Shown piece by piece: positions 48,189 through 57,461 of a DNA stretch of 64,000 nt. Under the pieces are notes generated by a model that saw only the letters and a list, made by a program, of their open reading frames with translations, had not been told where the DNA came from and made no database searches. Where the stretch lies: positions 1-64,000 of the forward strand of contig JAVBLS010000002.1 of assembly GCA_031553235.1 (NCBI GenBank). Direction: 5' to 3'. Numbering within the stretch: the first letter of the stretch is position 1; each line of letters starts with the position of its first letter. The position numbers were made by a program, and so were the translations under genes. The DNA is from Frigididesulfovibrio sp031553235 (GTDB taxonomy: Bacteria > Desulfobacterota > Desulfovibrionia > Desulfovibrionales > Desulfovibrionaceae).

Positions 48189-49136
48189 ATGTCCTTGTGG
48201 CCACACAAAGATCTCCTGGACGTCGCCGATTTAACCCCCGCAGAAATCACCCACCTGCTCGACACCGCCGAAGAATTCCAAGAAATCAATACCCGACCGG
48301 TAAAAAAAGTCCCCACGTTGCGAGGGAAGGGTGTGATCCTGTTTTTCGCGGAAAACAGCACCCGAACCAAAACCTCCTTTGATGTGGCCGGCAAGAGATT
48401 GTCGGCCGATACTTTTTCTTTGGCCAAGTCCGGCAGCAGCATCTCCAAAGGCGAGACCCTCAAGGACACGGCCCTGACCCTGCAGGCCATGAGTCCGGAC
48501 ATCATCGTCATTCGCCATTCCTCCAGCGGCGCGGCCGCCTTCCTGGCCGATCGGCTGTCCTGCTCGGTGGTCAACGCGGGCGACGGCCGGCACGCCCACC
48601 CCACCCAGGCGTTGCTCGACGCCTACTCCCTGCGCCGGCACTGGGGCGGCTCTCTCACCGGCAAAACCGTGCTCATCGCGGGCGACACCGCCCACAGCCG
48701 GGTGGCCCGCTCCAATGTGCATCTACTTTCCAAAATGGGCGCGAACGTGCGCCTGTTCTCGCCCCGCACCCTGCTGCCCGTGGGCGTGCACACCTGGCCG
48801 GCCGAGGTTTTCACCGACCTGGACAAGGCCGTGCAGGGGGTGAACGCGATCATGTGCCTGCGCCTGCAGTTGGAGCGCCAGCACGCCGGGCTGTTGCCGG
48901 ACCTTTCGGAATATGCCGCGCGCTTCTGCCTGACCCGCCGGCATCTGGAAAAGGCCGCGCCGGGAGCGCCGGTGCTGCACCCCGGCCCGATCAACCGGGG
49001 ACTGGAAATTTCTTCCGAACTGGCCGATTCGGCCGAAAGCCTGATTCTCAATCAGGTGGCGGCCGGCGTGGCCGTTCGCATGGCCGTGCTCTTCACCCTG
49101 GGAACCCGCAACGAGGACACCGCATATGACGCCTGA
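48189..49136 (+). CDS. pyrB: Aspartate carbamoyltransferase catalytic subunit
   Basis: 315 residues. It joins carbamoyl phosphate and aspartate in pyrimidine synthesis. The carbamoyl-phosphate motif is FFAENSTRTKTSFDVAGKRL (STRT), the HPTQALLDAYSL loop and the aspartate-binding LHPGPINRGLEI are intact. There is no regulatory-subunit gene beside it, so the PyrB-PyrC type without PyrI is likely. The ATG at 48189 has GAGG upstream. The stop overlaps the pyrC start by 11 bases. Confidence 0.95.
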   Translation: MSLWPHKDLLDVADLTPAEITHLLDTAEEFQEINTRPVKKVPTLRGKGVILFFAENSTRTKTSFDVAGKRLSADTFSLAKSGSSISKGETLKDTALTLQAMSPDIIVIRHSSSGAAAFLADRLSCSVVNAGDGRHAHPTQALLDAYSLRRHWGGSLTGKTVLIAGDTAHSRVARSNVHLLSKMGANVRLFSPRTLLPVGVHTWPAEVFTDLDKAVQGVNAIMCLRLQLERQHAGLLPDLSEYAARFCLTRRHLEKAAPGAPVLHPGPINRGLEISSELADSAESLILNQVAAGVAVRMAVLFTLGTRNEDTAYDA

Positions 49137-50406
49137 TTATCCCGCTCCTTTTGTGCTGTTGGGCGCGGGCCTGTTCGGCACGCCCCACGATGTGTTTATC
49201 AAAGAAGGCCGCATTGCCGGCCTGCGCCCCTCGGGTTTTCCGGATCTGCCCGCCGATGTCGAGCGTGTGGACGCCGCGGGGCTGCTGCTCTTCCCTTCTT
49301 TCATCGATGCCCACGTGCACCTGCGCGAGCCCGGCTTTGAATACAAAGAAGACATTGCTTCCGGCCTGACGGCCGCCGGCCACGGCGGTTTCGGCGCGGT
49401 CATGTGCATGGCCAATACCGACCCGGTGAACGATTCGGCGGCCATTACCCGCTTCATGCTCGAACGGGCCAAAGCGGCCCGCCCGCACGGCCCGTGGCTG
49501 TACCCGGTGGGCGCTCTGACCGTGAAGCTTGAAGGCAAGGAACTGGCCCCCATGGGCGAGCTGGCCGAAGCCGGTTGCGCGGCCTTTTCCAACGACGGCA
49601 AGCCGATGATGAATTCGGAGATCTTCCGCCGGGCCGTGGAATACGCCGCCCAGTGGGGCAAGGTGGTCATCGACCACTGCGAAGACGCCCATCTGGCCGC
49701 CGGCACCCACATGAACGAAGGCACGGTCAGCGGCCGCATCGGCGTGTCGGGCCAGCCCACCGTGGCCGAAGCCGTGCACGTGGCCCGAGATATCCTGCTG
49801 GCGGAATACCTGGGCCTGCCCATCCACCTGGCCCACATCAGTTGCCGGCAGTCCGTGGAGTTGATCCGCTTCGCCAAAGCCCGCGGCATTCCGGTGACGG
49901 CCGAAACCTGCCCGCACTACCTGCACCTGGACGACTCCGCCCTGGAACATTACGATACCGCCGCCAAGGTCAACCCGCCCCTGCGCACGCCCGAGGACGT
50001 GGCCGCCCTGCGCCGGGCCGTGGCCGACGGGGTGTTCGATATTTTCGTCACCGACCATGCCCCGCACGCGGCCCACGAAAAAGAGGAGCCTCTGGACGAG
50101 GCTCCCAACGGGATGATCGGTCTGGAAACAGCCGTGTCCCTGACCTGGGATCTCGTGAGCAAAGGCGAAATGTCCTCCAAAAACTTTGCGGCCATGTGGA
50201 GCGGGAACCCGGCCCGGATATTTGGCCTGCCCGGCTTTGAGCCGGTCGAGGGCGCCCCGGCCGACTTCTTTCTCTTCGACCCGGCCGCCGAATGGGTGCC
50301 GAATCGCGAAACCCTGCATTCCAAGAGCCTGAACACCCCCTGCCTGGGCAAGCCCATGAAGGGCCGGGTGGTGTGGCACTGGCTTGGCGGCATTCCAATC
50401 ATTTAG
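49126..50406 (+). CDS. pyrC: Dihydroorotase
   Basis: 426 residues, the long class I type that pairs with PyrB. It cyclises carbamoyl-aspartate to dihydroorotate. Metal ligands appear as DAHVHLREPGFEYKEDI (near 62-78), the metal-binding region HCEDAHLA, HLAHIS, and the catalytic aspartate in FVTDHAPHA. An ATG inside the end of pyrB starts it. The palindromic element copy B begins a few bases after its stop. Confidence 0.95.
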   Translation: MTPDYPAPFVLLGAGLFGTPHDVFIKEGRIAGLRPSGFPDLPADVERVDAAGLLLFPSFIDAHVHLREPGFEYKEDIASGLTAAGHGGFGAVMCMANTDPVNDSAAITRFMLERAKAARPHGPWLYPVGALTVKLEGKELAPMGELAEAGCAAFSNDGKPMMNSEIFRRAVEYAAQWGKVVIDHCEDAHLAAGTHMNEGTVSGRIGVSGQPTVAEAVHVARDILLAEYLGLPIHLAHISCRQSVELIRFAKARGIPVTAETCPHYLHLDDSALEHYDTAAKVNPPLRTPEDVAALRRAVADGVFDIFVTDHAPHAAHEKEEPLDEAPNGMIGLETAVSLTWDLVSKGEMSSKNFAAMWSGNPARIFGLPGFEPVEGAPADFFLFDPAAEWVPNRETLHSKSLNTPCLGKPMKGRVVWHWLGGIPII

Positions 50407-50412
50407 GGATGC

Positions 50413-50543
50413 CGTCACGATGATCTTTTTGCCCTCTGCCTGCGTCAAAAATACTTTTTATTCCAGTCGAGTACCAGAAGAGTACACTTCTTCCATAAAA
50501 AACATTTTTTCCTTGGCAGAGAACAAAAATCCTCCCCGTGACG
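50413..50543 (+). repeat. About 130-nt near-palindromic element, copy B
   Basis: Stems GTCACG/CGTGAC (50414-50419, 50537-50542), TTTTTG/CAAAAA, CTCTGCC/GGCAGAG (50434-50440, 50515-50521) and AAAAATACTTTTTAT against 50495-50510. The apical part holds GTCGAGTACC (50466-50475) and GTACAC (50482-50487), both shared with copy A in reverse orientation. It lies between pyrC and the nitroreductase gene and contains no gene. Confidence 0.75.
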
Positions 50544-50592
50544 ACAGCCCCCCAAATGGGTTAAGCTTTTTCAAAGCCCATAGGAGTGCCCC

Positions 50593-51198
50593 ATGCAGAC
50601 GGGAACAAGCCTCTCTCTCTTGTCGGCCCTGGTCTTGGCCGTCGTCTTTCTGTTCGTCACCCCGGCTCCGGCCGCGCAGACAGGCGAACGCGTCACCCTG
50701 CCTGCGCCGGGCAAAGACGGCGGCAAGCCCCTGATGCAGGCTCTGGCCCTGCGCAAAAGCACGCGCTCGTTCGGCGACGCGCCCTTGTCGCAGCAGGAAC
50801 TGAGCAACCTGCTCTGGGCAACTTGGGGCGTGAACCGCCCGGACGGCCGGCGCACCGCGCCCACGGCCAGAAACCAGCAGCGAGTCGAGGTTTACGCGGC
50901 CAAGGCCGACGGCGTCTGGCGCTATGACGGGCCGGGCAACGTCCTGGAAAAGGTCTTGGACCGCGACACCCGCCAAGCTTTCGGCGGCGCGCCTCTGACC
51001 CTGGTCTACGCGGCCGAGAATAACGAGTACGGGGCTCTGCATGTGGGTTCGCTTTACCAGAACGCCGGGCTTTACTGCGCCTCGGCCGGGCTGAACAACG
51101 TGGTCAAAGCCACGGGCGTGGACATGCTGCAAAACGACCTGCCGCTGCCCGCCGGCTACAAAATCTTCATTGTACAGTCCATCGGCCTACCGAAGTGA
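50593..51198 (+). CDS. Exported nitroreductase-family protein
   Basis: 201 residues. An N-terminal signal peptide (hydrophobic 8-22, cleavage probably after PAPAA) is followed by a nitroreductase/SagB-type domain with the FMN-contacting RKSTRSFGDAPLSQQELSNL and a C-terminal GLNNVVKATG segment. Such flavoproteins usually work in the cytoplasm; an exported one is less common and may be loaded with FMN before export. The substrate is unknown. The ATG follows TAGGAG at 7 bases. It stands alone, 187 bases after pyrC. Confidence 0.8.
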   Translation: MQTGTSLSLLSALVLAVVFLFVTPAPAAQTGERVTLPAPGKDGGKPLMQALALRKSTRSFGDAPLSQQELSNLLWATWGVNRPDGRRTAPTARNQQRVEVYAAKADGVWRYDGPGNVLEKVLDRDTRQAFGGAPLTLVYAAENNEYGALHVGSLYQNAGLYCASAGLNNVVKATGVDMLQNDLPLPAGYKIFIVQSIGLPK

Positions 51199-51309
51199 CT
51201 TCAAGGGCGGGACGGTTGACAACCCGCTCCGGCCGGCAGATGATATTACATCATCCATCGCAGAACCGGGTCCGCCCCCGGCCGTGCCGGGCCGGCCCAG
51301 GAGTACCGC

Positions 51310-52650
51310 ATGTCCCAAGTCGCCTTCAAAGACGCCGTGACCATCTGCAAATCAATCATGCGCAACGGCTTTGACGCCCATATCGTCAACACCCAACTGC
51401 AACACGAACTCATTCTCGCGGACAAGCGGCCCGAAGTGGATCTGGCCACGGACGCGCCTCCCGACGAACTGGCCAAACTTTTCCCCAACATGGCTCCCGG
51501 CGACCATCCGGGCGTCATGGGCGTATTGGCGGAAAACGGCATTTCCTACCGTTTTTACCGCATGAACATTGCCGACTCGGCCCTGCCCGAGGTGGCCTTG
51601 ACCCGGCTCACCCCCACCATGTTGCAGCGCATGTTCGCCCTGGGGCCGGTGCCGCGCTCTCTGGTCAACGGCATGATGTCCCTGTCGCCTCCCCCGGAGC
51701 CCAAGGGGTATCCCGGTTTCGGCAACTTTGAGCAGGGGTCGGTTCGCCTGGAAGGCCTGCCGGACGAAACCCTGAAAAGCGACTACCTGCTCGGCATCCG
51801 AGCTTTGCGTTACGCGGCCAACTTCGATCTGCCCATTGAGCCGAACACCTGGATGGCGATCATCCGCAATTCCCAACGTATTCTCGACTACGTGCCCGTG
51901 CAGCATTTCATGGACGAATGGCGCAAGGTTGAAGCGGAAAACATGTGGAAATTCGTTCAGTTGCTCTTCGACAGCCAGATCATGCACGGACTGATCCCCG
52001 AAATCGCCGGCCTGGCCCGGGTGCGACAGGCCCGCAACGACGCCGGGGCCGAAGAAACCGTGCTGGCCCATACCATCGAAACCATGCGTTTCTATCCCGA
52101 AGGCGAGTTCCACTACGATTGGCTGGGCACCTTTGCCATGCTCTTCCATGATGTGGGCAAACTATACACGGCCGAATACTTCCAAGGCCGCTGGTACTTC
52201 TACGAACACCACCGGGTGGGCGCCAAGGTGGCCCGCAAGATTTTGCGTCGACTGCACATGCTGCCCGAGGACATCGAGTTGATCTGCGGGCTCGTCCGCA
52301 ACCACATGCGTTTCCAGTTCATGATGACCGACAAGGGCATTCGCCGCTTCAAAGCCGTCGGCGAGTACGCCCGGCTCATCGCCATGTCGCGTGCCGGAAT
52401 CAAGGCCAGAGACGACAACTACACGGCTTTCAACCACAACAACAAGTATCTGGCCCGGGCCGAAACTCCGGAACAGATGCTCGAACCGCTGCTCAACGGC
52501 AACGAGATTATGGAGGCCACGGGCCTGAAACCCGGTCCGCACGTGGGCTCTTTGCGCCAGGAACTGCTCAAGGCCCAGATCGCCGGCGAAGTCGGTAACG
52601 TGGACGAAGCCCTGGCCTTTGTCCGCAACCGGGCCGTGGTCGGGATGTAA
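51310..52650 (+). CDS. HD-domain protein derived from a CCA-adding enzyme, nucleotidyltransferase site lost
   Basis: 446 residues. The whole chain follows the class II poly(A) polymerase/CCA-enzyme plan. The N-terminus GFDAHIVNTQLQHELILADK aligns with the GGAVRD region but has NTQLQH instead of GGAVRD, and the metal pair DxD is reduced to EVD in RPEVDLATDAPPDELAKLF. Nucleotide transfer is therefore very unlikely. The HD domain is intact (LAHTIETMRF and MLFHDVGKLYTAEYF, later HHRVGAKVARKILRRL), so phosphohydrolase activity may remain. RNA binding through the retained middle domain is plausible. The active paralogue is at 5008-6144. Confidence 0.75.
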   Translation: MSQVAFKDAVTICKSIMRNGFDAHIVNTQLQHELILADKRPEVDLATDAPPDELAKLFPNMAPGDHPGVMGVLAENGISYRFYRMNIADSALPEVALTRLTPTMLQRMFALGPVPRSLVNGMMSLSPPPEPKGYPGFGNFEQGSVRLEGLPDETLKSDYLLGIRALRYAANFDLPIEPNTWMAIIRNSQRILDYVPVQHFMDEWRKVEAENMWKFVQLLFDSQIMHGLIPEIAGLARVRQARNDAGAEETVLAHTIETMRFYPEGEFHYDWLGTFAMLFHDVGKLYTAEYFQGRWYFYEHHRVGAKVARKILRRLHMLPEDIELICGLVRNHMRFQFMMTDKGIRRFKAVGEYARLIAMSRAGIKARDDNYTAFNHNNKYLARAETPEQMLEPLLNGNEIMEATGLKPGPHVGSLRQELLKAQIAGEVGNVDEALAFVRNRAVVGM

Positions 52651-52659
52651 AACGGGTTT

Positions 52660-52755
52660 TGCCCGCCGGCGAAGCGCCGGCTGTGGCTGCAAGTTATGAC
52701 GCCGCTCCACGGGCATCCGCCGCGCGCGGGTGTTTGCAGGGCGGCGTTTTTCCTT
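52660..52755 (+). terminator. Hairpins between the HD gene and the dehydrogenase
   Basis: A short GCCGGCG/CGCCGGC hairpin (near 52665-52681) is followed by a larger stem closed by ACGCCGC and GCGGCGT with TTTTCC after it (ending near 52752). The second has the form of an intrinsic terminator for the HD-domain gene. Confidence 0.5.
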
Positions 52756-52784
52756 CCGCAGCCAAGACAATAAAGGAGTTTGCC

Positions 52785-53648
52785 GTGAACATAGGCTACA
52801 TCGGTCTCGGCCTCATGGGCGGCCCCTGCGCCGCCAACCTCATGAAAGCCGGGCACTCCCTGCACATCTGGGCCAGACGGCCCGAAGCCGTCGCCGCCCT
52901 GGGCGCCAAAGGCGCCATCTTGCACGCCTCGCCCGCCGAGGTCGGCAAGGCCGTGGACATCCTGTTCACCAATGTTTCCGACACCCCGGACGTGGAACAG
53001 ATTCTGCTCGGAGAAAACGGCGTGCATGCCTGCGGTAAATCCGGGCTGATCGTGGTGGATATGAGCACCATCTCGGCCACGGCCACCCGGCGCATGGGGC
53101 AAGAACTGGCCACGAAAGGCATCACCCTGGTGGACGCGCCGGTTTCCGGCGGCACCGTGGGCGCGCAAAATGCCGGCCTGACCTTCATGGTCGGGGCCGG
53201 ACCCGAGGTTTTCGAGCGCATCAAGCCGGTGCTCCAGGCCATGGGCAAGACCATTACCCGCATTGGCCCCTGCGGCGCCGGCCAGGTGGCCAAGAGCTGC
53301 AACCAGATTGTCGTCACCGGCTTCATCGCCGTGGTGGCCGAGGCCCTGCGCTTTGCCCGCGAAAACGGCGTCGACCCGGCCCCGGTGCGCGAGGCCCTGC
53401 TCGGCGGCTTTGCCGGCAGCAAGATTCTGGAAATCCACGGCAAGCGTATGATCGACGGCGACTACGCGCCGGGCTTCAAGACCGCCCTGCACGTCAAGGA
53501 CATGGGCATTGTCGAGGGCATCGCCAAGGAACTGGACCTGAACCTGCCCTGTACCACCCTGTGCACCGGCTTCTTGCGCCAAACCCTGGCGGCCGGCTTT
53601 GCCGAAGAAGATTCCTCGGCCATGGCGGAGATCATTAACAATTTTTGA
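52785..53648 (+). CDS. NAD(P)-dependent beta-hydroxyacid dehydrogenase (tartronate semialdehyde reductase or 3-hydroxyisobutyrate dehydrogenase type)
   Basis: 287 residues from a GTG that follows AAAGGAG at 6 bases. Rossmann motif IGYIGLGLMGGPCAANL (3-19), the substrate motif VDAPVSGGTVGA (about 117-128) and the catalytic lysine in GAGQVAKSCNQ. Members oxidise or reduce small 3-hydroxyacids. GarR-like glyoxylate metabolism and 3-hydroxyisobutyrate oxidation cannot be separated here. Phosphoglucomutase starts 17 bases after its stop, with no shared pathway apparent. Confidence 0.85.
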   Translation: MNIGYIGLGLMGGPCAANLMKAGHSLHIWARRPEAVAALGAKGAILHASPAEVGKAVDILFTNVSDTPDVEQILLGENGVHACGKSGLIVVDMSTISATATRRMGQELATKGITLVDAPVSGGTVGAQNAGLTFMVGAGPEVFERIKPVLQAMGKTITRIGPCGAGQVAKSCNQIVVTGFIAVVAEALRFARENGVDPAPVREALLGGFAGSKILEIHGKRMIDGDYAPGFKTALHVKDMGIVEGIAKELDLNLPCTTLCTGFLRQTLAAGFAEEDSSAMAEIINNF

Positions 53649-53664
53649 AAGCGGGAGCCGTCTC

Positions 53665-55260
53665 ATGAGCACGCCGAGCCTGCGGGCCATTCTGGACGCC
53701 TATTACGAGCAAAAACCGGATCCGGAAAACCCGGCCCAGCGGGTGAGTTTCGGCACCTCCGGGCACCGGGGCACCTCCTTGGCCGGGAGCTTTACCGAAG
53801 GCCATATTGCCGCCATCACCCAGGCGGTGATTGAGCACCGCAAGGCCGCCGGCATTGCCGGGCCGCTGTTCATCGGCAAAGATACCCACGCTTTGTCCGC
53901 CCCGGCCCTGAACACCGCCCTGGAGGTGCTGGCCGCCCACGGAGTGGAAACCTGCATCCAGGGCGACGAGCGGCCCACGCCCACGCCGGCCGTTTCCCGG
54001 GCCATCCTGGCCCACAATGCCGACCTTACAGCCCCACGCGCCGACGGCATTGTGGTCACGCCCTCGCACAACCCGCCCCAGGACGGCGGCTTCAAATACA
54101 ACGAGCCCCACGGCGGCCCGGCCGGCGAGGCCGTGACCACGGCTGTGGAAAACCGGGCCAACGAGCTGCTTCGTTTAAGATCGGTCAAGCGACTGCCCCT
54201 GAGCAAAGCCCTCAAGGCCGACTGCATCCGGAGCATCGACTTTGTCGGGCCCTATGTCGAAGCCCTGGCCTCCGTCCTGGACATGCAGGCTGTTGCCGCC
54301 TCCGGCCTGAAGCTTGGCGTCGACCCCCTGGGCGGCTCTTCTCTGCCTTTCTGGGCGCCCATTGCCGAGCGCTACGGCCTCAACCTGACCGTGGTCAATC
54401 CCGCGCTTGACACGCTCTTTGCCTTCATGCCGCCGGACCACGACGGCAAGATTCGCATGGACTGCTCCTCGCCCCAGGCCATGGCCGGGCTGATCAACAT
54501 GGCCGGGAACTTTGACCTGGCCTTTGCCACCGACCCCGACGCCGACCGCCACGGCATTGTCACGCCCGCCGGCCTGATGAACCCCAACCACTACCTCTGC
54601 TCGGCCGTAGACTATCTTCTGCCCCACCGGCCCACCTGGCCCAAGGCCGCGGCCGTGGGCAAGACCCTGGTGACCACGGCCCTCATGGACCGGGTCTGCG
54701 CCGTCCATAAGCGCGCCCTGTATGAAACGCCCGTGGGTTTCAAGTGGTTTGTGGACGGCCTGGCTTCCGGCTCCCTGCTTTTCGGCGGCGAGGAAAGCGC
54801 CGGGGCCTCGTTCCTGCGCTTTGACGGCGGCCCCTGGAGCACCGACAAGGACGGGCTTCTGCTCTGCCTGCTCGCGGCCGAAATGACCGCCAAGACCGGC
54901 AAAAACCCGGCCGAGAACTACGCCCGGATCACCGCGGACCTGGGCGCGCCCCTATACACTCGCAAGGACGCCCCGGCCACGCCCGAACAGAAGGCCGCCT
55001 TCAAGACCCTGACCCCTGAATCGGTCAAGCAGAAGGATCTGGCCGGCCGGCCGATCACGGCCGTGCTGACCAAGGCGCCGGGCAACAAGGCAGGCATCGG
55101 CGGCCTGAAAGTGGTCACCGAAGCCGGCTGGTTCGCGGCCCGGCCCTCCGGCACCGAAAATCTCTACAAGATTTACGCCGAAAGCTTCGTGGATCAGGCC
55201 CACCTGGACGCGCTCCTGGCCGAAGCCCGGAAGTTGGTCACTGCGGCTTTTGAGAAATAG
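53665..55260 (+). CDS. pgm: Phosphoglucomutase (alpha-D-glucose phosphate-specific)
   Basis: 531 residues, slightly shorter than the E. coli enzyme. It interconverts glucose 1- and 6-phosphate for glycogen, trehalose and nucleotide-sugar synthesis. The active-site serine is in VVTPSHNPP, the metal loop is DPDADRHG, the sugar-binding loop GGEESAG and the phosphate-binding loop RPSGTENLYKIYAES; GTSGHRG opens the domain. GGGAG eight bases before the ATG at 53665 sets the start. Confidence 0.95.
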   Translation: MSTPSLRAILDAYYEQKPDPENPAQRVSFGTSGHRGTSLAGSFTEGHIAAITQAVIEHRKAAGIAGPLFIGKDTHALSAPALNTALEVLAAHGVETCIQGDERPTPTPAVSRAILAHNADLTAPRADGIVVTPSHNPPQDGGFKYNEPHGGPAGEAVTTAVENRANELLRLRSVKRLPLSKALKADCIRSIDFVGPYVEALASVLDMQAVAASGLKLGVDPLGGSSLPFWAPIAERYGLNLTVVNPALDTLFAFMPPDHDGKIRMDCSSPQAMAGLINMAGNFDLAFATDPDADRHGIVTPAGLMNPNHYLCSAVDYLLPHRPTWPKAAAVGKTLVTTALMDRVCAVHKRALYETPVGFKWFVDGLASGSLLFGGEESAGASFLRFDGGPWSTDKDGLLLCLLAAEMTAKTGKNPAENYARITADLGAPLYTRKDAPATPEQKAAFKTLTPESVKQKDLAGRPITAVLTKAPGNKAGIGGLKVVTEAGWFAARPSGTENLYKIYAESFVDQAHLDALLAEARKLVTAAFEK

Positions 55261-55300
55261 AGCGGTCGATGCCGGTTGCCGCTCAAGAGGTGCAACAGCT

Positions 55301-55555
55301 ATGCTCCGCCCCTTTCCCCGACATGGGGCCTGGTACCGCAAACTCTTCTGGTGCCTCTTTTTCTTCATTACCGGAGGCGGCACGGCCTTTTACGTCCTGC
55401 ACCTGCTCCGGCCCTCGCGCGACGAGTCCGTGCCCCCGGCCTGGGGCCGGGCGGCCAAGGAAACCTTCCTGCCCATGGCCACGCCCCGGCATGATCCACC
55501 GGGAGTGCTTGCCCCAAAGCCTTGCGACGACTCCACCACTCCGCCGCAAGCCTGA
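55301..55555 (+). CDS. Small hypothetical membrane protein
   Basis: 84 residues if the ATG at 55301 is used (AAGAGG upstream). One hydrophobic helix (residues 16-36, LFWCLFFFITGGGTAFYVLHL) follows a basic N-terminus, and the remainder is Pro-rich and polar. I do not recognise it. It starts 40 bases after pgm and converges with yjbQ. Composition is consistent with a real gene, but nothing else supports it. Confidence 0.45.
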   Translation: MLRPFPRHGAWYRKLFWCLFFFITGGGTAFYVLHLLRPSRDESVPPAWGRAAKETFLPMATPRHDPPGVLAPKPCDDSTTPPQA

Positions 55556-55621
55556 CCGCCGTAAGCCTTCCACCCCGCACCGGGCCGGGGCCTGTGGTGT
55601 CGCGCCGACGTGGCCGTATTC

Positions 55622-56023
55622 CTACAGTCCCGGCAAAAACGTCAGCAGCACGTTGCGCCGGCGCGGGCCGTCGCCCTCGCACAGGTATACGCCCTGCCAG
55701 GTGCCCAGGCAGAGTTTGCCGCCGGATATGGGAATGAGCACTTGCGGGCCGAAAAGCGAGGCCTTGAGGTGGGCGTCGCTGTTGCCCTCGGAGTGATGAA
55801 AACCAGCTTCACGCGGAATGAGCCGGCCCATGAAGCGGGTGATGTCGCCGGCCACGTTCGGGTCGGCGGCCTCGTTGATGGTCAGCCCGGCCGTGGTGTG
55901 CGGGGAATAGACCAGCAGCGCGCCTTCGGCCCAGGCCGGGTTCGCGCCCACCAGGCCGCGCAACTCGTCGGTAATATCGCGGAGCTCCTGGCGGGATGCG
56001 GTTTGCACTTCCAGCGTATGCAT
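55622..56023 (-). CDS. yjbQ: YjbQ family protein (UPF0047)
   Basis: 133 residues. The family has a conserved barrel with YSPHTTAGLTINEAADPN (about 40-57), HHSEGNSDAHLKASLFG (about 76-92), and GTWQGVYLCEGDGPRRR near the end. Members have been reported to have weak thiamine-phosphate synthase activity; the true role is unsettled. The ATG at 56023 follows TAGGAGG. It is the last gene of the fumarase-malic enzyme group, eight bases after the malic enzyme stop. Confidence 0.92.
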   Translation of the reverse strand: MHTLEVQTASRQELRDITDELRGLVGANPAWAEGALLVYSPHTTAGLTINEAADPNVAGDITRFMGRLIPREAGFHHSEGNSDAHLKASLFGPQVLIPISGGKLCLGTWQGVYLCEGDGPRRRNVLLTFLPGL

Positions 56024-56031
56024 ACGACCTC

Positions 56032-57342
56032 CTACCACCCATACGAGTCGGCCACGGCCTCAAGCCTTTGCCGCGAGGCGGCCAAACGCCTGGCCAGGGC
56101 AGCGCCATACCCGGCCGGCACGGGCACACGGGCCACACCGCTCTGCACGGCCGCCTCGGCCACGGTCGGAGCCACATATTCGATGTGGCGCAAATCCAGA
56201 GCCTTGGGCACGATGTAGTCCGGCCCGAAGAAAAAGCCCGAACAGCCATAAGCCTTACAGACATATTCCGGCACAGGCTCCTTCGCCAGGGCGGCCACGG
56301 CCCGGGCGGCGGCCAGCTTCATGGCTTCGTTGATCTCGCGGGCCCGCACGTCCAAGGCGCCGCGAAAGATGTAGGGAAAACCGGAGACATTGTTGATCTG
56401 GTTGGGAAAGTCCGAGCGCCCGGTGGCCACAATGGCATCCGGTCGAACGGCCTTGGCCTCGGCATAGCCGATTTCCGGCACCGGGTTGGCGCAGGCGAAG
56501 ATGATCGGGTTCCGAGCCATGCCCATGAGCATGGCGGGCGTAACCAGACCGGCACGCGACAACCCGAGAAAGACGTCCGCGCCGCGCAGGGCCTCGGCCA
56601 GATCGGCAAAGCCCCTGGCGCCAACGAACTCGCGCTTCTCCGGGGTGAGGTCCGCGCGGCCCGCATGAATGTGGCCCTTGGAGTCGAACATGGCAATGCC
56701 CTCGGCCGGCACTCCCATGGCCCGATAGAGACGCGAGCAGGCCACGGCCGCGGCTCCGGCCCCGGCCACGACCACGCGCAGGTTTTCGGTTTTTTTGCCG
56801 GTGATCTCCAGGGCGTTGAACAGGCCCGCGCCGGAAATGATTGCCGTGCCGTGCTGATCGTCGTGGAACACCGGAATGTTCATCTCGCGCTTCAGGCGTT
56901 CCTCAATGTAGAAACATTCAGGTGATTTGATGTCTTCCAGGTTAATCCCGCCGAAGGTCGGCTCCAGGGCTTTGACGATCTCGCAAAAACGCTCCGGATC
57001 ACGCACGTCCAAATTGATGTCGTAACAGTCGACATCGGCAAAGACCTTGAAGAGCACACCCTTGCCTTCCATGACCGGTTTGCCGGCTAGGGGACCGATG
57101 TCGCCCAGGCCGAGTACGGCCGTGCCGTTGGACACGACCCCCACAAGGTTGCCCTTGCCGGTATAGGCGTAGGCGGTCTCGGGGTCTTCCTTGATAGCCA
57201 GACAGGCCTCGGCCACGCCGGGGCTGTACGCCAGGGAAAGATCCCGCTGGTCGCGGCAGGGTTTGACGGGCAAAACTTCGACCTTACCGGGACGGACGCG
57301 GAAGTGGTAATCCAGGGCGTCCTGTTTCGTGAACAAAGCCAT
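56032..57342 (-). CDS. NAD(P)-dependent malic enzyme (oxaloacetate-decarboxylating)
   Basis: 436 residues, the short bacterial type without a phosphotransacetylase tail. It converts malate to pyruvate and CO2. Seen are the tyrosine region SLAYSPGVAEACLAI, KGVLFKVFADVDCYDINLD, the metal-binding FHDDQHGTAII and the dinucleotide loop VVAGAGAAAVACSRLY. Together with the fumarase genes upstream it links fumarate and pyruvate, a route used for fumarate or malate growth and for NADPH in sulfate reducers. The ATG at 57342 follows AAAGGAT. Confidence 0.94.
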   Translation of the reverse strand: MALFTKQDALDYHFRVRPGKVEVLPVKPCRDQRDLSLAYSPGVAEACLAIKEDPETAYAYTGKGNLVGVVSNGTAVLGLGDIGPLAGKPVMEGKGVLFKVFADVDCYDINLDVRDPERFCEIVKALEPTFGGINLEDIKSPECFYIEERLKREMNIPVFHDDQHGTAIISGAGLFNALEITGKKTENLRVVVAGAGAAAVACSRLYRAMGVPAEGIAMFDSKGHIHAGRADLTPEKREFVGARGFADLAEALRGADVFLGLSRAGLVTPAMLMGMARNPIIFACANPVPEIGYAEAKAVRPDAIVATGRSDFPNQINNVSGFPYIFRGALDVRAREINEAMKLAAARAVAALAKEPVPEYVCKAYGCSGFFFGPDYIVPKALDLRHIEYVAPTVAEAAVQSGVARVPVPAGYGAALARRLAASRQRLEAVADSYGW

Positions 57343-57461
57343 TCTTGTCTATCCTTTCTGGATGCTTGTTGTTGTGTGCTGTTGCCGCGGGCCCACGTGG
57401 GGCCGGCCGATCCCGGCGTTGCCGGACATTCCGGCCCTGCGACCGGGAGCTTCGCCCCGCT

